From contig DATGMF010000032.1 of assembly GCA_035293765.1 (NCBI GenBank), positions 1 to 49,764 on the forward strand: DNA of 49,764 nt. Direction: 5' to 3'. A program made the position numbers and the translations under genes. Under the pieces are notes generated by a model. It did not search any database, was not told where the DNA came from, and worked only from the letters and a program-made list of their open reading frames with translations. Origin of the DNA: DASRHT01 sp035293765 (GTDB lineage Bacteria; Chloroflexota; Ktedonobacteria; Ktedonobacterales; Ktedonobacteraceae). Below, piece by piece: positions 17,615 through 26,198 of this stretch. How positions within the stretch are numbered: position 1 is the first letter of the stretch; each line of letters opens with the position of its first letter.

Positions 17615-18166
17615 ATGAGCGTATCGTTATTATTTCTTCCTGGTGCCGTGGTGAGCGTCGCGGTGCCGGTGCCGGTGCTGCTGGCGCTGATCGCAATTAT
17701 CGTGCTGCTGGCGCTCTGGCGCTATCTGAGCTGGCGCAGGCGCGCGGGCAGGATGGCCCATCCCGCCAGAGGTTTGCGTGTCAGGCGCGCGATAGAGAAG
17801 AGGATCGATCATGGAGCGCGCATAGCTCAGAAGCATGGGAAGGCGCGTAGCCCCGAGTGGGCACGCGTCGAGAAAGAGCATCTTCAGCGTCAGCCCGCCT
17901 GCATGGCCTGCGGTCACACGAAGGAACTGCAAGTCCATCATATTAAGCCCTTTCACCTGCATCCGCAACTGGAGCTTGACCCGACCAATCTGATTACGCT
18001 GTGCGAGGCCAAAGGCAAAGAGCATCACCTGCTGCTCGGCCATCTTGGCGAATGGGAGTCCTACAACGAGCACATTCACGCTGACATCAAACACTTTTAC
18101 CGCATGAGCGCGGAGCAGATCAGGGCCGACGAACGCTGGCTGAAAAAGGTCATGTCGCGGCCCTAG
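17615..18166 (+). CDS. membrane-anchored HNH endonuclease
   Basis: 183 residues. The N-terminus has a hydrophobic segment (VLLALIAIIVLLALWRYL) followed by a strongly basic stretch (SWRRRAGRMAHPARGLRVRR), which predicts one membrane anchor with the rest in the cytoplasm. The C-terminal half is an HNH nuclease of the type with a CxxC knuckle (ACMACGH), the VHHIKPFHLHPQLELDP block, NLITLC, and HHLLLGHLGEWESYN. The metal-binding histidines and asparagine are all present. Start ATG 17615 with GGGAGG ten bases upstream. Related HNH proteins occur in phages and restriction systems, but none usually carries a membrane anchor; no partner gene is adjacent. Role unknown. Confidence 0.8.
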   Translation: MSVSLLFLPGAVVSVAVPVPVLLALIAIIVLLALWRYLSWRRRAGRMAHPARGLRVRRAIEKRIDHGARIAQKHGKARSPEWARVEKEHLQRQPACMACGHTKELQVHHIKPFHLHPQLELDPTNLITLCEAKGKEHHLLLGHLGEWESYNEHIHADIKHFYRMSAEQIRADERWLKKVMSRP

Positions 18167-18225
18167 ACCAAAGGATTACCGACCATTCGTGTTTTTGCGG
18201 GGACGGAAGGCGCAATGGGGGGCAG

Positions 18226-18469
18226 CAGGGCAAGCGCAAGGCATTGCCCCTACCCATCCATTGTCGCCGTAGCACACGTAACCCCCGAACCGATCCCCCC
18301 GCAACGCTGGACAGAACCGGTCAGGGGGCAAGGGTAGAACGGCGTGGGGACCGCGCGTGCCCTGTCCCACCAACGATAAACGGATGGGTAGGGGCAATGC
18401 CTTGCGCTTGCCCTGTGGGGGTGCCCGCGATGATGGCTGGGATGTATAGGTAGGGGCAATGCTTGCCTG
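18226..18469. repeat. REP copies upstream of the second BTAD gene
   Basis: Reverse copy 18226-18253, forward copy 18388-18415 (both GC...GC variants) and a shortened forward copy at about 18450-18469. No gene is visible from 18167 to 18692. Confidence 0.75.
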
Positions 18470-18533
18470 TAACGGTCTTGGTACGGTGGTAGATGAAAAT
18501 TGATGATTTGGGAATTGTATGGTACCTTTACTG

Positions 18534-18552
18534 TTGACGTGTACGATATAAT
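18534..18552 (+). promoter_or_regulatory. shared upstream motif of the two BTAD regulator genes (second copy)
   Basis: TTGACGTGT then GATATAATA, as at 2111-2130. TATAAT is at 18547-18552, about 140 bases before the start codon. Conservation beside both paralogs suggests a common promoter or operator. Confidence 0.35.
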
Positions 18553-18692
18553 AGCATGTGCGCTATCATAGCGAATAGCAGGGCTTCTGATCGTCAGTCC
18601 TGGCTTACATTTGGGTAGCGACATGCTATCAGGTGCATGTCATACTGGCAGGTGTGTCTATGGTATCGATACGCGAATAGGGAGAGTACCGG

Positions 18693-21600
18693 ATGAATGG
18701 TAAGATCACATACCATCAGCAGGTAAGTTATTGTGGCAAACCGCGCTGCCGCAAGTGCCGCGAGGGGGTGGGCCACGGTCCTTACTGGTATGCTTACCAG
18801 ACCGTCAATGGGCAGACCACACGTACTTACGTGGGCAAGACCCTGCCGCCGGAGGTCCAGGCCGAACTGGCTGCGGGTAACGCCAGCGCCATCGAAGCGA
18901 TTGACCTCGCGGACTTGAGCACCGCGTTGATCCGCGTCTCCACGCTGGGCCAGTTTCGCCTTGAGCGGCGCAACGGCCAGATGTGGCAGGCAGTCACGGA
19001 GGCATCCTGGCAGCAGCAACGCGTACGCGCGCTGCTGGCTTTTCTGATCTGTAGCCCTGAACGCAAAGCGAGCCGCCCCCAAGTGATCGCGGCATTGTGG
19101 CCCAGAAGCGATCAGGAGACGGCGACCGAGAATTTAAGCAAGATCGTCTATCGCCTGCGCAAAGTGTTGGGACATCCCCAGGAGATGCTGCTGCGTACCG
19201 AAGGCGATTGCCTGGTGCTCGCGGGACAGCAGAAAGTCTGGGTGGATACCGATGCCTTCGAGGCGCTGGTGACGCGTGAGCCGAGTCCGCGCGGTGAGAA
19301 CGTCCACAATGAGGCTCTGGCGCTCTACGGAGGCGATTTTCTGCCGGAGGGACGCCAGGTCGAATGGGTGCTGGCGCGCCGCCAGGTCTTGCGCCGCCTC
19401 TGGATCGGTCTGCTGCTCGAATCTGCCGATCACCATCTTGCGCAAGGGGCAATCTCCAATGCCATCGATGTGCTTGACCGTCTGCTGGCGAACGATCCCA
19501 CCAACGAACTGGCAGTGCGCCGCCTGATGGTTGTGCTGGCACGCTTGAAGAGACGCGGCGAAGCTCTGCGCGCCTATCATCGTCTGGCCGAGGTGCTACA
19601 GCGCGAGTACGGGAGCGCGCCCTCTGAGGAGACGCGGGCCTTATACGAGGCCGTGCGCCAGGGCGAGGATGCTTTCCCCACACCGGAGCCGGTCGTCATC
19701 GCCACCAGAACCTCCGCCGGCATATCTTTCACCAGAACGCAGGCCCCAGACGAGCCGCCCGCTCCCGTGGATGGCTCCGCGGCAACCGGAGCGACCATCC
19801 AGAAGGAACCCATCGGACGCAGCCATCAAAGCCCGCTCATCGGGCGCACCCACGAGCTAGAGGCGTTGCGCGCTATGCTGCTGGAGACCGAGCGGGGAGC
19901 GCAACTGCAACTGGTCGGGCAGAGGAGATCGCTCGGCATCCCGCTGGATACACAGCGCCGTCCCCAATGTATGATCTTGATGGGGGAATCGGGCATTGGC
20001 AAGACGCGTCTGGCAGAGGAGATCAGCCGCGAGGCGCAGTCGCGGCGCTGGACCGTCATCTGGAGCCGCATCTATGTGCAGGAGCGCGGCATCCCCTATC
20101 GCCTGTGGACCGAAGTGTTGCGCAAAGTGCTCAACATCGGCTCCGGTCTGGCCCCCACGCTGCGCTCGTCAGCTCAAGAAACGCTGCCAATCCAGCCGCT
20201 CACCGCCCTGCTCCCCGAACTGAACGAAATGTTCCCTAAGGCGGCCAGCGCCAATGCCGCCGTCCACTTCCTGCCCGAGCAGGAGCAATTGCGCCTGTGG
20301 GAGGCGACCCGCGACCTCCTGACGACGGTCAGCGAGAGCACCCCCCTCTTGATTGTGCTGGATGATATCCAGTGGGGCGACGCGAGTAGCTGCGAGCTGC
20401 TGGGCTACCTGGCGCGCCACCTCTATGGCTATCCCATCGTCCTGGTCGGAACGTGCCGCGAGACCGAGTTGCCCATACGCCCGCCGCATCCATTGCGTAC
20501 ATTGATCGCGCACATGCAGCGAGAACGCGCCGTCGTGACCCTGAACGTCGAGCCGCTCACCTCCGAGCAGATTGGTCAACTGGTTTCCAGCATGTCCAAT
20601 GTTTCAGAAACGATGGTCGAACATATTCAGACGCATGCTGCGGGCAACCCCTTCTTCGCTGAAGAACTGGCGCGTTCCAGCCCGCCCACGTTGCCAAAGA
20701 CCGTCGCTGCCGCGCTCGACCACCGTATGGGCAGGCTGAGCGCGCCCTGCCGGCAGTTGCTCGGCAATGCCGCAGTGCTCGGAGGCTCCTTCGAGTTCCC
20801 CCTGATCTACGCGATGGAGGCGGGCAGCACATCCACGGACGAAGATACCGTGCTCGGGCTATTAGAAGAGGCGCTGCAATCGGGGGTCTTAACGGAAGAG
20901 GGAGCGGGCACGCGCGTCACCTATCACTTCTGGCACCCGTTGCTGGTCAGCCATCTTTATGAGCGTGTCTCCGCCATCAGACGCGCGCGCCTGCATCAAC
21001 GGGTGGCAGAGCTGCTGATACGCATGCATCGTGGACGGGAAGAAGAGGTTGCCGCCACCATCACGCACCACCTGGTCAACGCGGGCGCGGAACCCGCGCA
21101 GATCATCCCTTATGCCGAACTGGCAGGCGATCAGGCGTACGCCCTCTCCGCTTATGCTGAGGCCGAGCACTATTACGGGTTGGTCGTGGAACAGATCAAG
21201 CATCCGGCGACGACGGAAGAAGCGACGCACCTGGCGTATCTGCTCGAACGGCTGGCCGAGTGCTCCGTGGTGAGCGGCAACTTCGAGGAGGCGCGCCGTC
21301 TCTTTGAGCGCATCCTGGAGGTGCGCGCCGCGCTATCGGACGCCCCATCGCAGTATGAGGCGCAGATTCAGGCGCTGCTGCTGGGAGAAATCGGGCTCAC
21401 CTGGCGCTATACCGGCGATAACAAGCGCGCTCAGCAATGCTGCGAGCAAGGGGAGCAGGTCTTGCGTGCCGCCAACGTCGTGGGTGGGCGGGCGTGGGCC
21501 AGGTTGCGCTATCTGCAAAGCAACCTCTACTGGCAGGAGGGGAATTATGAGCAAGCCCTTCAGGCAGCTCGTGAGGCCCTCGCCCTCTTCACAAAGGAGC

Positions 21601-22502
21601 AATCAGAAAGTGTAGCGCGCTCGCGCACAACTCACGCGGCTCGCACCACGCGCATCCAGCGCACATTAGAGGGCGATCCGGTTGATCTTGGGCGCGTCCA
21701 TAGAATTTTGGGGGCGCTGACCAATGCCGTGGGGCAGCGTTCCACGGCGCTGGGGCATCTGAATACCGCGCTGGCCCTTTACGAGCAGTACGATCATAAA
21801 CGCGAGATCGCCCATGTCTCCAACAATCTGGGGTATATCTTCCTCAAAAAGGCCGAATATGAGCAGGCCCAGGCCGCCCTGCGCCGCTCGCTCAACCTGG
21901 CCGAGCAGCTTGGCGACGCCCCGCTTACCTCGCTTGTTTTCAGCAATCTGGGCGAGCTGGCGGCCTCATTTGATGAGCTGGAAGAGGCGGAAGACTGGTA
22001 CAAGAAGGGTCTGGCGCTGGCGGAACGGTTCAATGATCGTGAGTACGTCAGCCTCTGGAACTCTGCCCTGGCGATTGTCTTGATGTTGCAGGATGAAGCG
22101 CAGCCTGACGCCGCTGCAAGGGGCAAGCTCGACGAAGCCGCGCAATGCACCCTGCGCGCCCTGAGCATTGGACGTGCCATGCGCAACAACCCATGTATTG
22201 GCGTCGCGCTGGTCTCGCTGGGAAGAATCCGTACTGCCCAGGCGCAGGCGCAGCCGCTCCCCACAATGCGTACGCGCTTGCTACTGCACGCGCGCAAAGA
22301 TATAGAGCGTGCGCTCGCTCTTGCAGGCTTGGAGGTCGAAGCCAGGACCAGGGGACGACTGGCGTTGGGGCACGTCTCCTTGCTACTTGGAGAAAGCGAG
22401 AAAGCCCATCAGGAGCTTGATCAGGTCATCGAAGAGGCGCAACGTTACGAACTCGCCCTCGTAGAAAAGCGAGCGCGTCGCCTGTTGGCGGATGTGGGAT
22501 GA
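18693..22502 (+). CDS. BTAD/SARP-type transcriptional regulator with AAA ATPase and TPR domains (paralog)
   Basis: 1269 residues, colinear with the protein at 2349. The N-terminal module starts MNGKITYHQQVSYCGK with the same cysteine cluster and GHGPYWYAYQ, YVGK. BTAD-type DNA-binding region near residues 75-330 (LIRVSTLGQFRLERRNGQ); Walker A GESGIGKT near 430; Walker B LLIVLDDIQWGD near 550; then TPR-like repeats to the end. Start ATG 18693 is preceded by GGGAGAG. In contrast to the first copy, GC content stays high throughout. Regulators of this class combine nucleotide-dependent switching with a DNA-binding front end; targets are unknown. The two copies lie 16 kb apart with the same upstream motif, so duplication is likely. 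Confidence 0.88.
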   Translation: MNGKITYHQQVSYCGKPRCRKCREGVGHGPYWYAYQTVNGQTTRTYVGKTLPPEVQAELAAGNASAIEAIDLADLSTALIRVSTLGQFRLERRNGQMWQAVTEASWQQQRVRALLAFLICSPERKASRPQVIAALWPRSDQETATENLSKIVYRLRKVLGHPQEMLLRTEGDCLVLAGQQKVWVDTDAFEALVTREPSPRGENVHNEALALYGGDFLPEGRQVEWVLARRQVLRRLWIGLLLESADHHLAQGAISNAIDVLDRLLANDPTNELAVRRLMVVLARLKRRGEALRAYHRLAEVLQREYGSAPSEETRALYEAVRQGEDAFPTPEPVVIATRTSAGISFTRTQAPDEPPAPVDGSAATGATIQKEPIGRSHQSPLIGRTHELEALRAMLLETERGAQLQLVGQRRSLGIPLDTQRRPQCMILMGESGIGKTRLAEEISREAQSRRWTVIWSRIYVQERGIPYRLWTEVLRKVLNIGSGLAPTLRSSAQETLPIQPLTALLPELNEMFPKAASANAAVHFLPEQEQLRLWEATRDLLTTVSESTPLLIVLDDIQWGDASSCELLGYLARHLYGYPIVLVGTCRETELPIRPPHPLRTLIAHMQRERAVVTLNVEPLTSEQIGQLVSSMSNVSETMVEHIQTHAAGNPFFAEELARSSPPTLPKTVAAALDHRMGRLSAPCRQLLGNAAVLGGSFEFPLIYAMEAGSTSTDEDTVLGLLEEALQSGVLTEEGAGTRVTYHFWHPLLVSHLYERVSAIRRARLHQRVAELLIRMHRGREEEVAATITHHLVNAGAEPAQIIPYAELAGDQAYALSAYAEAEHYYGLVVEQIKHPATTEEATHLAYLLERLAECSVVSGNFEEARRLFERILEVRAALSDAPSQYEAQIQALLLGEIGLTWRYTGDNKRAQQCCEQGEQVLRAANVVGGRAWARLRYLQSNLYWQEGNYEQALQAAREALALFTKEQSESVARSRTTHAARTTRIQRTLEGDPVDLGRVHRILGALTNAVGQRSTALGHLNTALALYEQYDHKREIAHVSNNLGYIFLKKAEYEQAQAALRRSLNLAEQLGDAPLTSLVFSNLGELAASFDELEEAEDWYKKGLALAERFNDREYVSLWNSALAIVLMLQDEAQPDAAARGKLDEAAQCTLRALSIGRAMRNNPCIGVALVSLGRIRTAQAQAQPLPTMRTRLLLHARKDIERALALAGLEVEARTRGRLALGHVSLLLGESEKAHQELDQVIEEAQRYELALVEKRARRLLADVG

Positions 22503-22525
22503 CGGGCGAACGGCAGGACGTATGG

Positions 22526-22652
22526 GTAGGGGCAGTGCCTTGCGCCTGCCCTGTGACGGGTTGGCACGATGTTGGGCTTGCCCTGTTGGGCATAGGGGAT
22601 GCTGGACGACGGCAGGATGGATGGGTAGGGGCAATCCCTCGCGGTTGCCCTG
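22526..22652 (+). repeat. REP copies, including a double compensatory variant
   Basis: The copy at 22526-22553 reads GTAGGGGCAGTGCC then TTGCGCCTGCCCTG: both the CAG/CTG and GC/GC pairs differ from the common copy yet still pair. An ordinary copy lies at 22625-22652. Confidence 0.8.
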
Positions 22653-22713
22653 TGACTTGTTGCCACAGGCGAATTTGGCAACAGATGAGGATTGGTACAA
22701 TCCTCTATTTTGC

Positions 22714-22742
22714 TTGACATGCCCCTTATATATTACTACACT
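22714..22742 (+). promoter_or_regulatory. sigma-70-type promoter of the kinase-TPR gene
   Basis: TTGACA (22714-22719), 17-base spacer, TACACT (22737-22742), about 70 bases upstream of the start codon. Confidence 0.55.
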
Positions 22743-22811
22743 GGCAGATAAGAGATATTGCCGTGGAGGCAGGTGCAATATTATTGAAAACTGGTCAGAG
22801 GGGGCCGTACC

Positions 22812-24431
22812 ATGTCTGATCGCTCCGGTCAACAGTTAGACCGCTACCGCCTGATGCGCCTGCTCGGGGAAGGCGGTTTCAGCCAGGTCTACCTTGCAGA
22901 AGATATTTATCGCGGCACGGCTGTTGCAGTAAAACTACTCAAATTTCAATCGACGCGCGAAGAATTTCAGAGTTTTCTGAATGAGGCGCGCGTTTTTCGT
23001 CTCAAGCACCCGCATATTATTCCTGTGCTCGATTTTGGCGTGGAAACGAAAAGCGCGACGCCGTTTATTGTCATGACGTACGCTCCTAATGGCACTCTAC
23101 GCCAGCGGCACCCGCGCGGCTCTCGCCTCCTGCCCTCCGTCATTATCCAGTATGTGAAAGAGATAGCGGGCGCGCTTCAGTATGCGCATGAAGAAAATCT
23201 GATCCATCGCGACGTCAAGCCGGAAAATATGCTCGTGGGTCAGCACATGGAGGTGCTGTTGAGCGACTTTGGCATCGCCACCGTCTCGCAGAGCGGGCGC
23301 GTCTCCATGTCGCAGCAGACGCAGGTTGTGCAGGGAACCTACTATTATATGGCTCCCGAACAATTTTATGGCAAGGCAGGACGAGCGAGCGACCAGTATG
23401 CGCTGGGGATCGTCACCTATGAATGGCTCTGTGGGACCTGTCCATTCCAGGGCCTGTTCTACGAAGTGGTAGGCCAGCACCTGCATGTCACACCCCCTTC
23501 ATTGCGTGAGCACGGGATCGCTATTTCGCCACAGACGGAGCATGTAATCATGACCGCTCTGGCGAAAAGCCCTGGCGCGCGCTATGCCAGCGTGCAGGAA
23601 TTTGCCCAGGCCCTCGAACAAAGCCTGAGGGAAGACCTCTCAAAGATGAGTTGGGAGGATGTCCAGCCAAGCGCACGGGAAGAAGTAATGCAGGAGACAC
23701 AGCGCAGACGACATGGGGATATCATCAAAGAATACGCGCATACCAATAAAACCGCCATAGCGCGACCGGTCCCCGCCCTTTATAAGAAGGGGGGTCAGAA
23801 GTGGCTGGAGGAAGGCAATGTGCATTATGCAGCCCTGCGCTTCCAGGAGGCTATTACAGCCTATAACCAGGCGATCAGCGTCGAGCCCAGATGCGTCGCT
23901 GCCTACTATGGATTAGGCTCCGCCTATCATCAACTCGGGCTTTACCAGCGGGCCGCCAGCGAATTTGACCAGGTGCTGGCCCTCGATCCTGGCAACGCCT
24001 GGGCCTATTACTCTAAAGGGGTGGCCTATTACGAACTGGGGCTCTATCAGCGCGCCATCGCTGAATACGACCGCGCGATAGCCCTCGATCCTGGCATTGC
24101 CGACTTCTACGATAAGCGCGGCTCCTCGTACTACCACCTGGAGCAGTACCCGCGAGCGGTTAGCGACTTTGATCAGGCGTTGCAGCTCAATCCGCGCAAC
24201 GCTGCGGCCTACTACAAACGTGGTTATATCTATTTGCAACTATCGCATTATCAGCAAGCTATCCTCGATCTTGAGCGCGTCCTCGCCCTCGATCCGCGTG
24301 ACGCCTGGGCCTATTACAACCGCGCCCGCGCCTACGAACAGATAGGCCAGTACGAGCGCGCCAGAAGCGACTATGAGCGCGCCATTGCCCTTAACCCCGA
24401 CCTCGCCCAGAGAAACGGGCGCAGCCTGTAA
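22812..24431 (+). CDS. soluble Ser/Thr protein kinase with C-terminal TPR repeats
   Basis: 539 residues. Kinase domain about residues 10-275: glycine loop LLGEGGFSQVYLAED, VAVKLLKF lysine, HRDVKPENML catalytic loop, DFGIATV, and YMAPEQF. After a short linker come about six TPR repeats (from KWLEEGNVHYAALRFQEAI to the end), several with the AYYxxGxAYxxLGxY pattern. No membrane segment is visible, so it acts in the cytoplasm and probably docks partners through the TPRs. Start ATG 22812 with GAGGGGG upstream and a good promoter at 22714. It is followed by a membrane protein cluster in the same orientation that ends in a PP2C phosphatase, its possible antagonist. Confidence 0.9.
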   Translation: MSDRSGQQLDRYRLMRLLGEGGFSQVYLAEDIYRGTAVAVKLLKFQSTREEFQSFLNEARVFRLKHPHIIPVLDFGVETKSATPFIVMTYAPNGTLRQRHPRGSRLLPSVIIQYVKEIAGALQYAHEENLIHRDVKPENMLVGQHMEVLLSDFGIATVSQSGRVSMSQQTQVVQGTYYYMAPEQFYGKAGRASDQYALGIVTYEWLCGTCPFQGLFYEVVGQHLHVTPPSLREHGIAISPQTEHVIMTALAKSPGARYASVQEFAQALEQSLREDLSKMSWEDVQPSAREEVMQETQRRRHGDIIKEYAHTNKTAIARPVPALYKKGGQKWLEEGNVHYAALRFQEAITAYNQAISVEPRCVAAYYGLGSAYHQLGLYQRAASEFDQVLALDPGNAWAYYSKGVAYYELGLYQRAIAEYDRAIALDPGIADFYDKRGSSYYHLEQYPRAVSDFDQALQLNPRNAAAYYKRGYIYLQLSHYQQAILDLERVLALDPRDAWAYYNRARAYEQIGQYERARSDYERAIALNPDLAQRNGRSL

Positions 24432-24462
24432 TGCTTTTCTTGCCGTAATTCGCGGTCAGACA

Positions 24463-24478
24463 TCGCAAAATTTTGCGA
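24463..24478. promoter_or_regulatory. 16-bp perfect palindrome
   Basis: TCGCAAAATTTTGCGA, 32 bases after the kinase-TPR stop codon. A GCCGTC/GACGGC hairpin follows near 24504-24525. It could be a dimeric regulator site or part of a weak terminator; nothing decides between them. Confidence 0.3.
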
Positions 24479-24657
24479 CGTTCTTGCTCCCCAGAGACGC
24501 TATGCCGTCGTAAGGTAAGACGGCTTACCCCAGAGAAATTGTGATATTACACGCCTGAGCTCTGGACGAAATCCGCCTGTTTTGGCCCTCCGAGAACGTA
24601 TACTCTAACCAGGGCAGGGCAAACCCCGACCCGCACAGGTGGAATGGAATGACCAGG

Positions 24658-24705
24658 GTAGGGGCAACTGGTAGCTCCCCGATTCATCGCGGGAGTTGCC
24701 CCTAC
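24658..24705. repeat. long-class REP element
   Basis: GTAGGGGCAACTGGTAGCTC through GGGAGTTGCCCCTAC. Both ends carry the GTAG foot, with a CCCCGATTCATCGCGGG hairpin in the middle. Confidence 0.75.
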
Positions 24706-24768
24706 AGGCGGGTATCCCCACGGAATCATGGACGAAATTGATGTTATGGTATGAGGTGTGAAGCGCGC

Positions 24769-26172
24769 ATGAAAATGAAGATCGTGGCCTGCGTGGCCTT
24801 TTTGCTCAATGCGTTCCTCTTCGGAACCTATTACTCGGTTGCCAAAGCGGCACTCGGACGCATTGATCCCATCGTGTTCACCTTCTTCGTCATGACCGCG
24901 TTAATTCCGGTCGGGCTGGTGATCGTGCTTCTGTCGTGGCGGCAGATGACCAGGGCGGCAGTCAAGAGCGGCTTTGTGCTGGGAAGCTGCCTGTGCCTGG
25001 GCCTGTTCACGCTCGCGGTCGCGCTCAAATATAATAGCGCCACCAGCACGGCCTTTTTCCCCTCGCTCAACGGCTTGCTGGCCGCCGTGTTCGCGGGCTT
25101 ATTTTTGCGCCACACTATCGGCAAAGCAACCTGGTTCGCCGGCCTCGTCTCCGTCGTGGGGGCGGCGCTGCTGATTATGAACGCGTCGATGGGAGGATTG
25201 CGCGGCGCGCTGATCGCCTTTATCGGCGGCCTCTTCTGCACCTTTTACGTCTTTCTGGCCGACCACGAGCAAAAAGAGCAGGTTCCCAACTGGCCGCTTT
25301 TTGGCGTTGAGCTGCTGACAATGGCAATCTGGGCCAATCTGGTGGCGCTGCTCTTCGGCAACTGGCAGGCCGTCCATCCCGCTCTACCGACAGATATCTG
25401 GATCATCCTCTATATCGCGTTCGGGACAACCTTCCTGCCGATCCTGATCACGGTCGTGTTGCAGAAGCACATCTCGCCCGTCACGGTCGCTTTTATTTAT
25501 ATCCTTGAGCCGATCCTGGGGGCCATTGCCGCGCATTTTCTGCTGCAAGAGATTTTGCCGCTTGACGGCTACATTGGCGGTGGGCTGGTCGTTGCGGGCG
25601 TACTGATTCATACCTGGGGAACGGCGGAACAGCCTGGCGGCGGCCTGACGTTGCACCAACGCTTCTCGCTGCTGAGCCAGCAGATGCAGTCATCATGGCT
25701 TGGCGTGCTGGGCTATCCCCTGATCTGCTTCGCGACCGGCCTGTTTGTCGTCAACAGGCTCGGCGGCTTTCCGCCCGTGGCGTGGCGTGAACTCTATCGG
25801 CTTGCCCCAATGCTGCCGTCGCTGGTCCAGCAGGGGCAGGGCGTGGCTGTCTTCCTGCTGACCGCGCAGGCTCTTTCCTGGCTGGTCGCCTGGGGCGCGC
25901 TGATCGTGATCGGGCTGCTGGCAATCTATCGGGCATGGGGCAGAGTTACTGCTGCGTCCTGGTTGGGGCAACCGACAGGGCAACCGGTAGCTCCCCGCTT
26001 CATCGCGGGAGTTGCCCCTACATTAGATGCGCAGGGAATACGTATGCTCAGGCAGATGGGGGTCACACCCTATGCGTCTTCGTCTGGCAAGAAGAGGGTT
26101 GAGAAACCACTGGTGCAGCAGAGGCGCAGAGCACGCCGCGAGCGTCTGGCGCGGGTCGAGCTGGTTGAATAA
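24769..26172 (+). CDS. DMT/EamA-family transporter with extra C-terminal membrane hairpin
   Basis: Residues about 1-290 form the ten-helix EamA drug/metabolite transporter pattern (LLNAFLFGTYYSVAKAAL at the front; SPVTVAFIYILEPILGAIAA in the second half, the typical conserved repeat). Beyond the normal family end is an added region of about 170 residues: a pair of membrane segments around GGFPPVAWRELYRLAPMLP, then a basic tail. The same GGFPP-AWR hairpin begins the PP2C protein at 28975. Part of the tail (residues near 400-415) is encoded by a REP at 25976-26021. Start: ATG 24769 after GAGGTG; ATG 24751 is in frame but has no ribosome-binding site. Substrate unknown. It heads a run of co-oriented genes to 30651. 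Confidence 0.8.
   Translation: MKMKIVACVAFLLNAFLFGTYYSVAKAALGRIDPIVFTFFVMTALIPVGLVIVLLSWRQMTRAAVKSGFVLGSCLCLGLFTLAVALKYNSATSTAFFPSLNGLLAAVFAGLFLRHTIGKATWFAGLVSVVGAALLIMNASMGGLRGALIAFIGGLFCTFYVFLADHEQKEQVPNWPLFGVELLTMAIWANLVALLFGNWQAVHPALPTDIWIILYIAFGTTFLPILITVVLQKHISPVTVAFIYILEPILGAIAAHFLLQEILPLDGYIGGGLVVAGVLIHTWGTAEQPGGGLTLHQRFSLLSQQMQSSWLGVLGYPLICFATGLFVVNRLGGFPPVAWRELYRLAPMLPSLVQQGQGVAVFLLTAQALSWLVAWGALIVIGLLAIYRAWGRVTAASWLGQPTGQPVAPRFIAGVAPTLDAQGIRMLRQMGVTPYASSSGKKRVEKPLVQQRRRARRERLARVELVE
25976..26021 (-). repeat. long-class REP element read as protein
   Basis: CAGGGCAACCGGTAGCTCCC through GGGAGTTGCCCCTAC, the reverse-orientation long class, lies in frame in the DMT transporter tail and encodes GQPVAPRFIAGVAPT. 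Confidence 0.7.
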
Positions 26173-26198
26173 TCACATCAAGAAGGATCGAGGGAACG

